Source of the DNA: an uncultured Bacteroidales bacterium
GTDB lineage: Bacteria; Bacteroidota; Bacteroidia; Bacteroidales; Bacteroidaceae
Assembly (NCBI GenBank): GCA_902798615.1
Contig: CADBXL010000011.1
Span: 1-64,000, forward strand
Reading direction: 5' to 3'
Length of the DNA stretch: 64,000 nucleotides
Positions within the stretch are counted from its first letter, which is position 1. Each line of letters starts with the position of its first letter. A program made the translations under genes and the position numbers. The notes below the pieces were generated by a model, which had not been told where the DNA came from, ran no database searches, and saw only the letters and a list, made by a program, of their open reading frames with translations. Positions 17,867 to 26,159 of this stretch are shown here, piece by piece.

Positions 17867-20800
17867 TTAGAAGATGAACTTGGCTGTTAGCTGCATTCTC
17901 CAGCGACTATTGTAGTTATTGTATGAGCGCATATCGTAGTTCGCATCGTGGAGGAACTGATACTTGCCTTTAGAGAATGACAGTGGGCTATAGTAGTTAT
18001 AGGTGTTGTATTCGTGTGAGAGAGTAGCACCCCAGCTCTTGTTCAGAAGGTTTGTGAAGTTGATGATGTCGAAACCTACCTGGAAATACTTGATATCGTT
18101 TCCCCACTTAAAGCCGAACTTGTGGTCAATGTGGAAATCAAGACGGCTTTCCCACTTCTCGTTAGCTGCATTACGCTCATAGAACTCGCCACGATGATCC
18201 TTGAGGTAGTATTCGTTTGCAAGCCACTGCTTCAGGTTTGATGCTTGTGTTTCAGCATCGTAGGCAGATGTTGGATTAAACAGGCCAGCATTAAGCATAG
18301 CGTCAATCTCGCTGTCGGTTGGGATGTACATAAGGTCGTTGTAGCCATTATCGCCGTTCACATCACCATTGACATAGACATTGAATGGTGAACCTGAACT
18401 ACCTGTGTAGATAAGACCGATGGTTGTTATATTGTCGAATGTGTCCTTGGTATCTTTGTTCCACTTGAAATGCTCGTAGAGAGAAACCATCATCTGATGA
18501 GGTATGTTGAAGTTTGAGTTTGCAAGCTCTGGTTCATTAGGATTGCCGTGTGTGTAGTTGTATGTCCAGCATGAAGCAGCTACAGAAGAAGAACCATTGT
18601 TTATAGTCTTAGACTTGCCGTATGTATAGCTTGCCATAGCATCAAGACCGAAGTCAAATGACTTTTCAGCTTTAAGCGAAATGTTGTAGCTGTAGCCCTT
18701 TGATACGTTGTCAAGTACGTAGATTCCAGAGTAAGGAATCGTAGAATATTCAAACATTGGACGGTTGTCGCCGATAGAAAGTCCGTACTCACTTGCGAAT
18801 GTTTTACCTGTAGGGGTGATGTCGAAGTTCTTGACAATCATATCGTTGATAGTCTTAGAATAGATGCCCTCAAGAGTCCAGTTGATGCCTACAAATGGGT
18901 CGGTGAAGTCAACTGCGAGGTCTGCGCGAAGTTGTTGTGGATACTTGAAGTTCTTGTTGAATACGTTGATTGTCTGGGCCTTCTGTTCAAGAACTGTTGG
19001 ACTCAGGGTTGGATCAGCATATACAGCATTGTTCGCATCATATTGAGGAGTGATGTCTGCTGTATTGAATGTGCTGTATGACATCTGTTGAATACCTGTA
19101 TTTGAGATATTGTTAGATATCCATACGTAAGGCACACGTCCTGTGAATACACCGATACCGCCACGGATAATGAGGGAATTGTCGTTAAATGTGTTCCAAC
19201 GGAAACCGAAACGTGGAGACCACATTGGCTTCTTTGCTATTCTCTGGTCAGTTTGAAAGCCCCAGTTCTGTGTCTTGTTTGCATAGTCATAGAACTCTTT
19301 GTTTGCAGTAGGGGTGTCAAGCATGTAAGGAATATCTGCACGCAAACCGAATGATAAGTAGAGATTTTGGAGAATATCCCACCTGTCCTGAATGTAGAAG
19401 CCGAGCTGACCTGCACCGAATGTTGCATTCCAGCGTTTTGTGCCTGTTACAGACTCAACGCCCTGTCCATAGCGGAAACGGTTGATCTTGCCTGCGAAGA
19501 AGTCGTCAGGACTCTGATACATATATGTTCCGTAGAGATCCTGACAGAAGAGGTTTCCGAAGTTGTACAGCTCATTGTGTGTGCCGAGTGTGATCTCGTG
19601 ATCCTGGAGAGTCCACGTGAGGTTGTCTGTGAGGGTATAGATGTCTTGATCAAGGCCATTAGCCATTGCAGAACGCTCGTTACCAATGCACAGAGTGCCA
19701 CCGCCCACGTTTGATACCTGAATCATAGGGAATGGATTGCCAGGGTTGCGTTTATCACGGACAGATGTCCAGGTTGCATGGAATTTGTTACTTATGTTCT
19801 TGCCCAAACGGCTGTTGAGTTCAAATACAAGCGAATTGGTCTTTGACACAAAGTCGTATGCATAGTCGCTTGTTACGAGCTGTGAGGCACTTGAAGTGTT
19901 GTTGTTCTGCTTTGCATCAACAAAGCTCCAGCGAAGAGATGCATGGTTGCGGTCGTTGATGTTCCAGTCAAGTTTGATACCAACTTTGTCAGAATATGAG
20001 TATTCCTTTGGTGTTCCCAGTTTGCCTGTGTAGTGAGGGGCCTGTGTCTTGATGTAGTCGTAGATCTGCTGTGCTACACCGAAATCCACTTTAGACTGGC
20101 TGCCAGGTGCAGAATACGCATTGTCGTACTCATTATTGATGCGTTCGAAGTTGAGGAACGCAAAGAGTTTGTTCTTAACGATAGGACCGCCGAGAGTTGC
20201 ACCTATGGTATAGTTTGTCATACTTCCGTAAGGATTTGACATATTTCCGTTGTGCATCTTGTACTTGTCGGAAACCATTCCGTCATTCTGGTAGTATGAG
20301 TAGAAACTGCCGTGGAACTCGTTGGTACCTGACTTTGTTATGGCATTGACAGAACCGCCTGTGAAACCGCTCCGACGGACATCGAATGGAGCGATGCTGA
20401 CTTGAAGCTGGTCAATAGTCTCCATTGAGAACGGCTGTGTTCCTGCCATACCGCCGTTAGCTCCATTTGATGTCAGGCCGAATACGTCATTTGACATCGC
20501 ACCGTCAATCTGGATGGCATTATATCGGTTGTTGGAGCCTGCAATCGTCATAGCACCACCCTCGGTAACCTTGACGAATGGGTTTATACGGGCAATATCA
20601 GCAACACTATGGCTTATGGAAGGGAGCTCTTGAAGACGGGCATTGTTTATTGACTGAGCAGCTCCAGTACGGGTTTTGTTCAGACCGAGCTGTCCCTTGA
20701 CAACAACCTCGCCGAGTGTCTTTTCGTCATCCTTGAGCCATACGTTAATATGGTATGTTTCACCGAGTGACAGGGTTATATTCTGGAAAAACTTGGATTG

Positions 20801-21064
20801 CATTCCGATGTAGGAGACGTGGATGGTGTATGGACCACCAGTACGCATACCTTTAATAGCGAATGCACCCTTAACATTTGTAGTGGCACTATAGCGTGTG
20901 CCAGAAGGTACATGAACTGCCAATATTGAGGCACCAATGATACCTTCGCCATTGACATCGTTCATTGTTACTTTACCGCTAATGCCGGAAGTTGTTACTT
21001 GTGCCATAGCAGATGAGACAATCATCATTACTGTGACAATCAGAAAAAGAATTCTTTTCTGCAT
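17867..21064 (-). CDS. TonB-dependent receptor, Oar-like
   Basis: 1065 residues. Signal peptide 1-22, then a carboxypeptidase-regulatory-like beta-sandwich (about 25-110, with ISGKVTMNDVNGEGIIGA), a plug domain (about 120-240, with GLTSNGANGGMAGTQPF and IDQLQVSIAPFDVRRSGFTG), and a 22-stranded barrel ending with a C-terminal Phe (LTAKFIF). The GSVNAITKSGTNEFHGSFY motif is characteristic of the Oar-like subgroup. No SusD partner lies nearby, so it is probably not a glycan SusC; the substrate is unknown. The start was moved in from 21142 to the signal-peptide ATG, behind the -7 box at 21140-21147. Confidence 0.92.
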   Translation of the reverse strand: MQKRILFLIVTVMMIVSSAMAQVTTSGISGKVTMNDVNGEGIIGASILAVHVPSGTRYSATTNVKGAFAIKGMRTGGPYTIHVSYIGMQSKFFQNITLSLGETYHINVWLKDDEKTLGEVVVKGQLGLNKTRTGAAQSINNARLQELPSISHSVADIARINPFVKVTEGGAMTIAGSNNRYNAIQIDGAMSNDVFGLTSNGANGGMAGTQPFSMETIDQLQVSIAPFDVRRSGFTGGSVNAITKSGTNEFHGSFYSYYQNDGMVSDKYKMHNGNMSNPYGSMTNYTIGATLGGPIVKNKLFAFLNFERINNEYDNAYSAPGSQSKVDFGVAQQIYDYIKTQAPHYTGKLGTPKEYSYSDKVGIKLDWNINDRNHASLRWSFVDAKQNNNTSSASQLVTSDYAYDFVSKTNSLVFELNSRLGKNISNKFHATWTSVRDKRNPGNPFPMIQVSNVGGGTLCIGNERSAMANGLDQDIYTLTDNLTWTLQDHEITLGTHNELYNFGNLFCQDLYGTYMYQSPDDFFAGKINRFRYGQGVESVTGTKRWNATFGAGQLGFYIQDRWDILQNLYLSFGLRADIPYMLDTPTANKEFYDYANKTQNWGFQTDQRIAKKPMWSPRFGFRWNTFNDNSLIIRGGIGVFTGRVPYVWISNNISNTGIQQMSYSTFNTADITPQYDANNAVYADPTLSPTVLEQKAQTINVFNKNFKYPQQLRADLAVDFTDPFVGINWTLEGIYSKTINDMIVKNFDITPTGKTFASEYGLSIGDNRPMFEYSTIPYSGIYVLDNVSKGYSYNISLKAEKSFDFGLDAMASYTYGKSKTINNGSSSVAASCWTYNYTHGNPNEPELANSNFNIPHQMMVSLYEHFKWNKDTKDTFDNITTIGLIYTGSSGSPFNVYVNGDVNGDNGYNDLMYIPTDSEIDAMLNAGLFNPTSAYDAETQASNLKQWLANEYYLKDHRGEFYERNAANEKWESRLDFHIDHKFGFKWGNDIKYFQVGFDIINFTNLLNKSWGATLSHEYNTYNYYSPLSFSKGKYQFLHDANYDMRSYNNYNSRWRMQLTAKFIF

Positions 21065-21139
21065 AACTTTACGTGAAATAAAAAAATAATAATTATTTTG
21101 GGTTTTGTTCTTGTTCACCTTAAATATATAAATCGTTTG

Positions 21140-21147
21140 CAAATTTA
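21140..21147 (-). promoter_or_regulatory. -7 promoter box of the receptor/OmpA operon
   Basis: Reverse complement TAAATTTG fits TAnnTTTG, about 76 bp before the ATG at 21064. Confidence 0.55.
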
Positions 21148-21223
21148 ATTAAAAAAATCAGAAAATGTTTGCTTTTTCCAAAGAATTTTACGAGAATTGA
21201 CAAAAATCAACATAAAAAATAGA

Positions 21224-21261
21224 AAAAGCCTTGCAGAAGACGAATCTTAAGCAAGGCTTTT
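21224..21261 (-). terminator. Terminator of tRNA-Phe
   Basis: 11-bp perfect stem AAAAGCCTTGC / GCAAGGCTTTT with T-rich sequence beyond it on the minus strand. Confidence 0.85.
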
Positions 21262-21276
21262 CAAAAAAGGAGGAGG

Positions 21277-21349
<73 letters not shown>

Positions 21350-21391
21350 ATTTTCTGTCTTGCAATGAGCGGTGTTTCTCAATTGCGAGTG

Positions 21392-21399
21392 CAAAGGTA
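21392..21399 (-). promoter_or_regulatory. -7 promoter box of tRNA-Phe
   Basis: Reverse complement TACCTTTG, 43 bp upstream of the tRNA. Confidence 0.7.
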
Positions 21400-21718
21400 C
21401 AACTATTTTTTGAAACTACCAAATTTTTTCATAACTTTATTCCTAAAAAACACAAAATTGACGTAAAATGCATAGAAAACGCAACTATTTCCTATTCTGA
21501 AGTGTGTTTTACCGTGTAAATGTATAGTCTTGCTTCTGTTCGTGATCTTTAGTGAATACTTGCTTAAGCCTGATCGGTCTTGCAAACAATTCTTATGCTT
21601 ATCCCAGGTTACTCCTTAGTGACTCCGCTGTTCCTCCTAACCAAACTCGATGAAGCTCTTATCCAGGATGACGCTTCTCTCGCGTGTTATTGTAATACAG
21701 CAGCCTTTTACAAAAGAA
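21400..21718. other. Intergenic stretch without recognised gene
   Basis: No supported coding frame. On the minus strand GGTTA and TAACC flank a 30-nt segment near 21610-21645, which could be a small hairpin, but there is no matching promoter and I do not call an RNA gene. Confidence 0.4.
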
Positions 21719-21751
21719 AAAGCGCGGAAGCCAACAGGTTCCGCGCGCTTT
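21719..21751 (-). terminator. Terminator downstream of the short BspA-like gene
   Basis: AGCGCGGAA pairs with TTCCGCGC-GCT (one bulge). On the minus strand it is followed by TTTTTCTTTTG, so it terminates the gene at 21850-22332 after about 100 nt. Confidence 0.7.
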
Positions 21752-21849
21752 GTGTGCTCATGATATTCAAGATGATTAGATTTATGTGTTGTTTATACAT
21801 GAAGACGAATGCCTACTCACGTAGGGGTTAATAAAGACGGTATATTATA

Positions 21850-22332
21850 TTATAACATTGTGTAAAACTGTTCGTTGTAATTTTCCTCGATATCTGCACA
21901 TCCCTGAAACTCAGAGTCTGCATTGATGCCGTTGGATGTTGTGGTTGACAAATTCTTGAGAGAAGTGCAACCTTCGAATACTGTTTCGTCAACACTCTTA
22001 ACGCTGTGAGGGAGAATAACGCTCTCTACTTTGTCAAGACCTTTGAAGAAGTTCTTGCCGATCTTGCTTAATGTAGTCTCATTGTAGAAATCTTCCTCAA
22101 ATACGATGCTTTTGATTTGCTTTCTGTACTTGATGAATGGGGACTCCTGGAAATCAGGTGTTACATCAGCAAGAGGGGTTACGTGAAGAGTTCCGTTGTC
22201 GTCAATATTCCAAGTGAAATATTCAATTCCATTATATTCTCTTAAGCCTGGCTCCTTTGCCATTCCGTTTGTGGCGAATGTTATTGTGAGCATTGCCGCA
22301 ACGAGGATTCTATGTACGAATGAAGTAGTCAT
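21850..22332 (-). CDS. Short BspA-like leucine-rich repeat protein
   Basis: 160 residues with a signal peptide (about 1-25, ending NGMA). The N-terminal part (FTWNIDDNGTLHVTP) matches the start of BspA-type proteins, which open with ITWTLSNDGTLTISG. Two or three degenerate LRR_5 repeats follow (about 75-135; VESVILPHSVKSVDETVFEGC). It lacks the C-terminal domain and sorting tail of the two larger BspA-like proteins in this window, so it is either a minimal periplasmic family member or a truncated one. Own promoter and terminator suggest it is expressed. Confidence 0.75.
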   Translation of the reverse strand: MTTSFVHRILVAAMLTITFATNGMAKEPGLREYNGIEYFTWNIDDNGTLHVTPLADVTPDFQESPFIKYRKQIKSIVFEEDFYNETTLSKIGKNFFKGLDKVESVILPHSVKSVDETVFEGCTSLKNLSTTTSNGINADSEFQGCADIEENYNEQFYTML

Positions 22333-22408
22333 AACTTAAAGATTTTAAAAGTGGAAATAAATGCAATATTTATGAGAGTGCCAAACTATTTTGTTTTGAT
22401 CTCTGGTG

Positions 22409-22416
22409 CAAAGGTA
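22409..22416 (-). promoter_or_regulatory. -7 promoter box of the short BspA-like gene
   Basis: Reverse complement TACCTTTG, about 77 bp upstream of the ATG at 22332. Confidence 0.65.
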
Positions 22417-22835
22417 TGAACTTTTTTCTGTTTGAGCAAATATTTTTTAAGAAAAATGATGCAAATATGTAAATGCTTGATTTAAATCAAGTAGTGTAGC
22501 TTGTACATTTTTAGGCACTTATGTATTATATTAATAAGGTATATATGCTTTTTTTCTTCGTTTTTTAGCTGCTTTGCTTCGATGAAACCGAAGTTTTTTG
22601 ACGGTTGCATATTTGTAAATGAAAAGTTGCGAGAAGGGAAAAAGAAAAGTCGAAAAAAAATTTGAAAATGATGTTTGTTTCTGCTTGATTTTTTTACAAA
22701 GCCAAATGTTTTTGGTATTGTAATGTAAATTTGTAGTGACGGCGCGTTTTGTTGCGAAAATGTAAAAAATCGTAGCATTATTGTAATTATGACACTTTTC
22801 TTTATTTTTTTCTTGCAAGTAAAAAATTTTTATTG

Positions 22836-22843
22836 TATCTTTG
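22836..22843 (+). promoter_or_regulatory. -7 promoter box of an orphan short transcript
   Basis: TATCTTTG. No coding frame of useful length follows before the terminator at 22910-22960. Bases 22417-22835 are very AT-rich and show nothing else. Confidence 0.6.
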
Positions 22844-22849
22844 CACTCG

Positions 22850-22960
22850 GAAATAAATGTTAAGGGATTATGAATAGGATGTGATAATCATCCGGGAAAA
22901 AGGGGAAAGAAAAAGGTCAAGTTTAGCAGTGTTTGCTAAACCTGACCTTTTTCCTTTTTT
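22850..22960 (+). ncRNA. Candidate small RNA ending in a strong terminator
   Basis: A transcript from the TATCTTTG box would run about 110 nt and stop at a hairpin with arms AAAAAGGTCA-a-GTTTAGCA and TGCTAAAC-c-TGACCTTTTT (22910-22952), then TTCCTTTTTT. The only frames inside are a few codons long. A purine-rich segment (GGGAAAAAGGGGAAAG) precedes the terminator. This may be a trans-acting sRNA; no family recognised. Confidence 0.5.
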
Positions 22961-23039
22961 GTGTAATTCTTATGTTTTCATCTTGATTTTTCTCATTTTA
23001 TTGTCAAATCATTGTTTTACGGGCGATAGAATGCTTATT

Positions 23040-23106
23040 TTGACGAAAATATACAAATTATTGACGAAATATTACAAACCGTATTGGAATAAAACCAGTA
23101 ATTTTG
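23040..23106 (+). promoter_or_regulatory. Promoter with tandem TTGACGAA boxes, copy 1
   Basis: Direct repeats TTGACGAAAATATACAAA (23040) and TTGACGAAATATTACAAA (23061) with 21-bp period, followed by the -7 box TAATTTTG (23099-23106). The spacing from first box to -7 box is 59 bp, identical in copy 2 at 23484-23550. Two direct repeats about two helical turns apart that reach the -33 region are the layout bound by LytTR-type and some other response regulators. The regulator is not in this window. Confidence 0.6.
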
Positions 23107-23255
23107 CATCCGGAAATTAGTGATACTACTCAAAAATAACGAGTTTATCTCCATACACTATTTATTTGCAAAGCTCCTTGAGCTGCGCAAGTCCGTATAA
23201 CCTTATTATATATATAACCGGAATGCTCCGTGCCTAAATTAAAAACTTACAGACA

Positions 23256-23450
23256 ATGAAAAAGAATCGAAACACTTTATCCAACATCGTCAGGATGTTA
23301 TCCATGGCATTATTACCTCTCTTGTCACCAGGTTGTAGGATGCTTGGATTAAGCCTAAATACTTCAAGCTCTAAGCTTGTAGAAAGCAAAACATCGACAA
23401 CTATATGTGATGAAGGCTCAGATACGGTGTCAAGTTTCGGGGTTTGGTAA
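23256..23450 (+). CDS. Small peptide gene behind a tandem-box promoter
   Basis: 64-residue frame starting MKKNRNTLSNIVRMLSMALL. The N-terminal half is basic then hydrophobic (residues 10-30, MLSMALLPLLSPGC), resembling a leader or signal sequence. The C-terminal half is Ser/Thr-rich and ends GSDTVSSFGVW. Cysteines sit at about 27 and 50. It lies about 145 bp downstream of the tandem-box promoter, with a small AGCTC/GAGCT hairpin in the leader. No family recognised. It could be a secreted signalling or bacteriocin-like peptide, but this rests only on size, hydrophobic N-terminus and promoter type. Confidence 0.45.
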   Translation: MKKNRNTLSNIVRMLSMALLPLLSPGCRMLGLSLNTSSSKLVESKTSTTICDEGSDTVSSFGVW

Positions 23451-23483
23451 AAAATATTGAGAAAACATAGATTTTTTGTGTGT

Positions 23484-23550
23484 TTGACGAATATATACAA
23501 ATTTTTGACGAAAAAATACATAACAGATTCTATTATTCTCAGTAATTTTG
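23484..23550 (+). promoter_or_regulatory. Promoter with tandem TTGACGAA boxes, copy 2
   Basis: TTGACGAATATATACAAA (23484) and TTGACGAAAAAATACA (23505), 21-bp period, then TAATTTTG (23543-23550). Same 59-bp spacing and the same GCACTCGGAAAT-like initial transcribed sequence as copy 1. Confidence 0.6.
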
Positions 23551-23556
23551 CACTCG

Positions 23557-23909
23557 GAAATATGAATAGTGTTCCAGTTTACAACTGTTTGTCACTATTT
23601 CTTTCGTGCGAGGATGCTTTGCACTCAGAAAACAAAAACATGCCCTATTATATAGGGCTGATGTTTGAAAATAGATATACCCCTGCCACACAAATGTGGT
23701 TTTATTCATAATTATTTTACATTTATTTCCATTTTAGTGAACGAAAACTGAATAGCATTTTAAGGACAGATAAATTAAAAGATATTCTATTTCCTTTATA
23801 AGGGGGATTCAAACACTTTCAAGTAACCAAAAATTGATGTACCAGAAGACACAATAAATTTCCCGTTATAAACCCTGTTCGTGAGATCGGGGTATATAGC
23901 GGGAAATTT
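23557..23909 (+). ncRNA. Short transcript of unknown type after promoter copy 2
   Basis: The region transcribed from the second tandem-box promoter holds only small frames: a 49-codon one from ATG 23562, almost at the transcription start, and an in-frame 23-codon one from ATG 23640. It also contains hairpins GCCCTAT/ATAGGGC (23642-23658) and CCACA/TGTGG followed by TTTTATT (23686-23706), the latter a possible early terminator. It may encode a short peptide or be a regulatory RNA. I see no other gene up to 24020. Confidence 0.35.
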
Positions 23910-23914
23910 GTTTT
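23856..23914 (+). terminator. Strong terminator-like hairpin
   Basis: AAATTTCCCG (23856-23865) pairs exactly with CGGGAAATTT (23900-23909). Inner pairs TTATA/TATAG and ACCC/GGGT extend the stem, and GTTTTC follows. Confidence 0.7.
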
Positions 23915-24020
23915 CATTCATTTTGGAAATATAATTGTCACCTTATAATATAAAATAGTGACTTTCATGAAACTTATGTCCTAACACAATAGGTGCAAAG
24001 GCATAAATTCCTTGGGCAAT

Positions 24021-25121
24021 TTACTTCCAAAGTAACTGTGCGAACTGATAAAGACTTTCACGCCAAACAGGCCATGTGTGACCGCCTGGAGTTTCGAAAT
24101 ATTTGTATTTTATGCCGATTTCATCGAACTTTGCACGCATTGTCTTGCAGTTATTGAAGGCGATATCCTCTTCTCCACCCATAGTGAGATAGAACTCCTT
24201 GAACTGCTTGTTGTAGAAATCCTTTCTGTCGGCAAGTTTCTTGTAATTGTCGTCGGCACTCATTGAAGGGTTATTGCCGAAAGGTCTTGCAAACCAACCG
24301 GAACTGAACACTCCAACATACTGGAATAACTCAGGCTTAGCCACAGCAATGTTGAGAGTCTGTATTCCGCCCATTGAAAGTCCTGCCATAGCTCGGTTGG
24401 CAGCATCCTTTTTTACGCGATAGGTCTTCTCTACAAGTGGAATGCACTCTTCTGTCAGTTCCTTGATGAAGTCCTTGCAGTTACCGTCGCTCATTACGAC
24501 GATCATCTCATTAGCCTTGCCCTGTGCAATAAGGTTGTCAAGGATAATGTCTGTTCTTCCCTGAAGAGCCCAACCACGCTCATCCTCACCACCACCATGC
24601 TGTATGTAGAGCACAGGATAGGTCTTTGCGAGGTCTTTCTGATAAGAAGGTGGTAGATAGATGAACATTCTGCGCCAAGCACCCTCGTTGTTTGAGTAGT
24701 ATCTGCGCATTGTAGTCTCGCCATGTGGCACGTTGGCAAGTTCGAAGCGCGCGTCACCTTTTTTATAAGGCACCTCTATACAGCTTGACATACGACTGCA
24801 ACCATAGAACGTCTCGCTGGCAGGGTCGCTTATCTGAACGCCATCAACATAAAGGAAGTAATAGTTGATACCAGACATCAGGACATCGGTAGTTGCTGTC
24901 CACACACCCTTGTCGTCTTTCGTCATAGGGTACTTCTTGCCACCAATATCCACGATGACCTCCTTTGCATCAGGAGCCTTTATCTGGAAAATACCACGAT
25001 TGTCGGCAGTAAGTTGTGGGAACTGCCCGTTTCTCAAATTAGTAACAGGGCGCACATTCTGCGCCATCAGACTTGAAGCAGAGAGCAGCAAGCCCAATCC
25101 AAGAATAGATAGTTTCTTCAT
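24021..25121 (-). CDS. Carbohydrate esterase, CE1/feruloyl-esterase-like, secreted
   Basis: 366 residues. Signal peptide 1-20 (ending LMAQ), an N-terminal beta-sandwich of the CBM48/E-set type (about 40-115), then an alpha/beta-hydrolase domain with nucleophile Ser249 in AGLSMGG, an HGGGED loop near residue 175, and a C-terminal catalytic His in TPGGHTWPVW. This architecture is that of Bacteroidales esterases removing feruloyl or acetyl groups from xylan. The exact ester is not determinable here. It stands alone, with promoter at 25160-25167. Confidence 0.88.
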   Translation of the reverse strand: MKKLSILGLGLLLSASSLMAQNVRPVTNLRNGQFPQLTADNRGIFQIKAPDAKEVIVDIGGKKYPMTKDDKGVWTATTDVLMSGINYYFLYVDGVQISDPASETFYGCSRMSSCIEVPYKKGDARFELANVPHGETTMRRYYSNNEGAWRRMFIYLPPSYQKDLAKTYPVLYIQHGGGEDERGWALQGRTDIILDNLIAQGKANEMIVVMSDGNCKDFIKELTEECIPLVEKTYRVKKDAANRAMAGLSMGGIQTLNIAVAKPELFQYVGVFSSGWFARPFGNNPSMSADDNYKKLADRKDFYNKQFKEFYLTMGGEEDIAFNNCKTMRAKFDEIGIKYKYFETPGGHTWPVWRESLYQFAQLLWK

Positions 25122-25159
25122 CTTAGGTTTATAGAATATTTTACACAATTATTATGCTA

Positions 25160-25167
25160 CAAAGTTA
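25160..25167 (-). promoter_or_regulatory. -7 promoter box of the esterase gene
   Basis: Reverse complement TAACTTTG, 39 bp before the ATG. Bases 25168-25429 show no further gene. Confidence 0.6.
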
Positions 25168-25429
25168 CTAATAAAATATGAGAACCCAAACTTTTTTGAC
25201 TTTTTTTGTCGTTTCCTCCCGAAAGAATTTGAAGAATGATAAACTCAGATACTTTTGTGTAACATAAGAGGCAAATATGTTTTGTTGTAAGGATATTTTA
25301 CAAGCATTGTAAAGTATCATTACACTTTCAGATAAATGTAAAAATATAATGCGGTTGATTATCGGCATGATAGGGGTTTTGACATACGTTTGGCATTAAA
25401 AATACCAGATAACATTCAAGTAGCTTTTA

Positions 25430-25661
25430 AAAAAAACGAGAGAATTTTGAGAGAGGGGGTACACTTTTGCCCATTTTTCGCTTTTATGTGTTGAATTTCA
25501 ATGGTTTAAGTTGAGTGCACCTCCCCCATATAGAAGTTATTTTTACAAGTTAACTTCAAGGGGGAGGTGCACGCTTTGTTATCTATTGGCTTTCAATACG
25601 TTATACCCATAAAAAGGGTAAAAGTGCACCCCTCCCCTTAAAAACTCTCGCAAAAAAATAC
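25430..25661. repeat. Palindromic GTGCAC-box element, copy 2
   Basis: Boxes: GGGGGTACAC (25455-25464), GTGCACCTCCCCC (25515-25527), GGGGGAGGTGCAC (25560-25572) and GTGCACCCCTCCCC (25624-25637). The ends form terminal inverted repeats (ACGAGAGAATTTT left, AAAACTCTCGC right). The segments between outer and inner boxes also pair partly, so the whole element is an imperfect long palindrome with a central loop at 25528-25559. Confidence 0.75.
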
Positions 25662-25696
25662 GTTAGTAATCTTGACATTGCAAAAACATACAGCTT

Positions 25697-25830
25697 TTAT
25701 GCCTCCTATATGATTCCACTCTATTGCCTTTTTAGAGAAGGGAGTTGAATGGGACTTACAACGGATTTACAACGGACTTGAAACGGACTTGAAACGGAGG
25801 AGAAGCGGATTAGAATGCGGACTTGAAAGG
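25697..25830. repeat. Inverted array of 11-bp repeats, copy B
   Basis: The right arm has ACGGATTTACA, ACGGACTTGAA, ACGGACTTGAA and ACGGAGG with 11-bp period. The left arm has TATGCCTCCTA, TATGATTCCAC, TCTATTGCC. It follows GTGCAC element copy 2, as array A follows the palindromes of locus 1. Confidence 0.7.
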
Positions 25831-25915
25831 GAAGAATGTGGCAGTAGAGATAATAATAATTTTAGGTATAGTGAAATTTTAAGAATAAAATTTTGTGATT
25901 GTCAGATTTTATTTG

Positions 25916-25923
25916 TAATTTTG
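25916..25923 (+). promoter_or_regulatory. -7 promoter box of tRNA-Pro
   Basis: TAATTTTG, 50 bp upstream of the tRNA. Confidence 0.65.
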
Positions 25924-25973
25924 CGACGCTGTTTGAGATAGCAAGTTTTTTTTTATGAAAACATCGCAGATAG

Positions 25974-26046
25974 CGGGGTGTAGCGCAGTTGGTAGCGCAC
26001 TACGTTCGGGACGTAGGAGTCGCCAGTTCGAGTCTGGTCACCCCGA
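25974..26046 (+). tRNA. tRNA-Pro (anticodon CGG)
   Basis: Acceptor CGGGGTG / CACCCCG, D-arm AGCGCAGTTGGTAGCGC, anticodon arm CTACGTTCGGGACGTAG with anticodon CGG, T-loop TTCGAGT, discriminator A. CCA is not encoded. Confidence 0.95.
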
Positions 26047-26049
26047 CAG

Positions 26050-26157
26050 AATGAAGTGAAAAGTGAAGAGTGAAGAATTTAAGTTAGCATTTATTGGTAA
26101 CAGACTGTGGTTTACCTTACTAACTTAAATTCTTCACTCTTCACTTTTCAATCTTCG
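26050..26157. repeat. Heptamer-bounded inverted repeat E1
   Basis: Perfect 31-bp arms at 26057-26087 and 26120-26150, built from heptamer-like words (GTGAAAA, GTGAAGA, GTGAAGA). The inner stem GGTAA/TTTACC flanks a short loop. It begins four bases after tRNA-Pro and ends two bases from the argF' stop codon, so it can act as a terminator for both. Similar heptamer arms border islands at 49653-50183, 51396-51535 and 60639-61086. Confidence 0.8.
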
Positions 26158-26159
26158 CT

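Noticed and set aside
21580-21831. 83-codon plus-strand frame
   Set aside because: Runs through a clear terminator hairpin, has no promoter and no recognisable features.
22482-22818. Overlapping minus-strand frames of 95-98 codons
   Set aside because: Phe/Lys/Asn-rich translations of very AT-rich DNA, without signal sequence or promoter.
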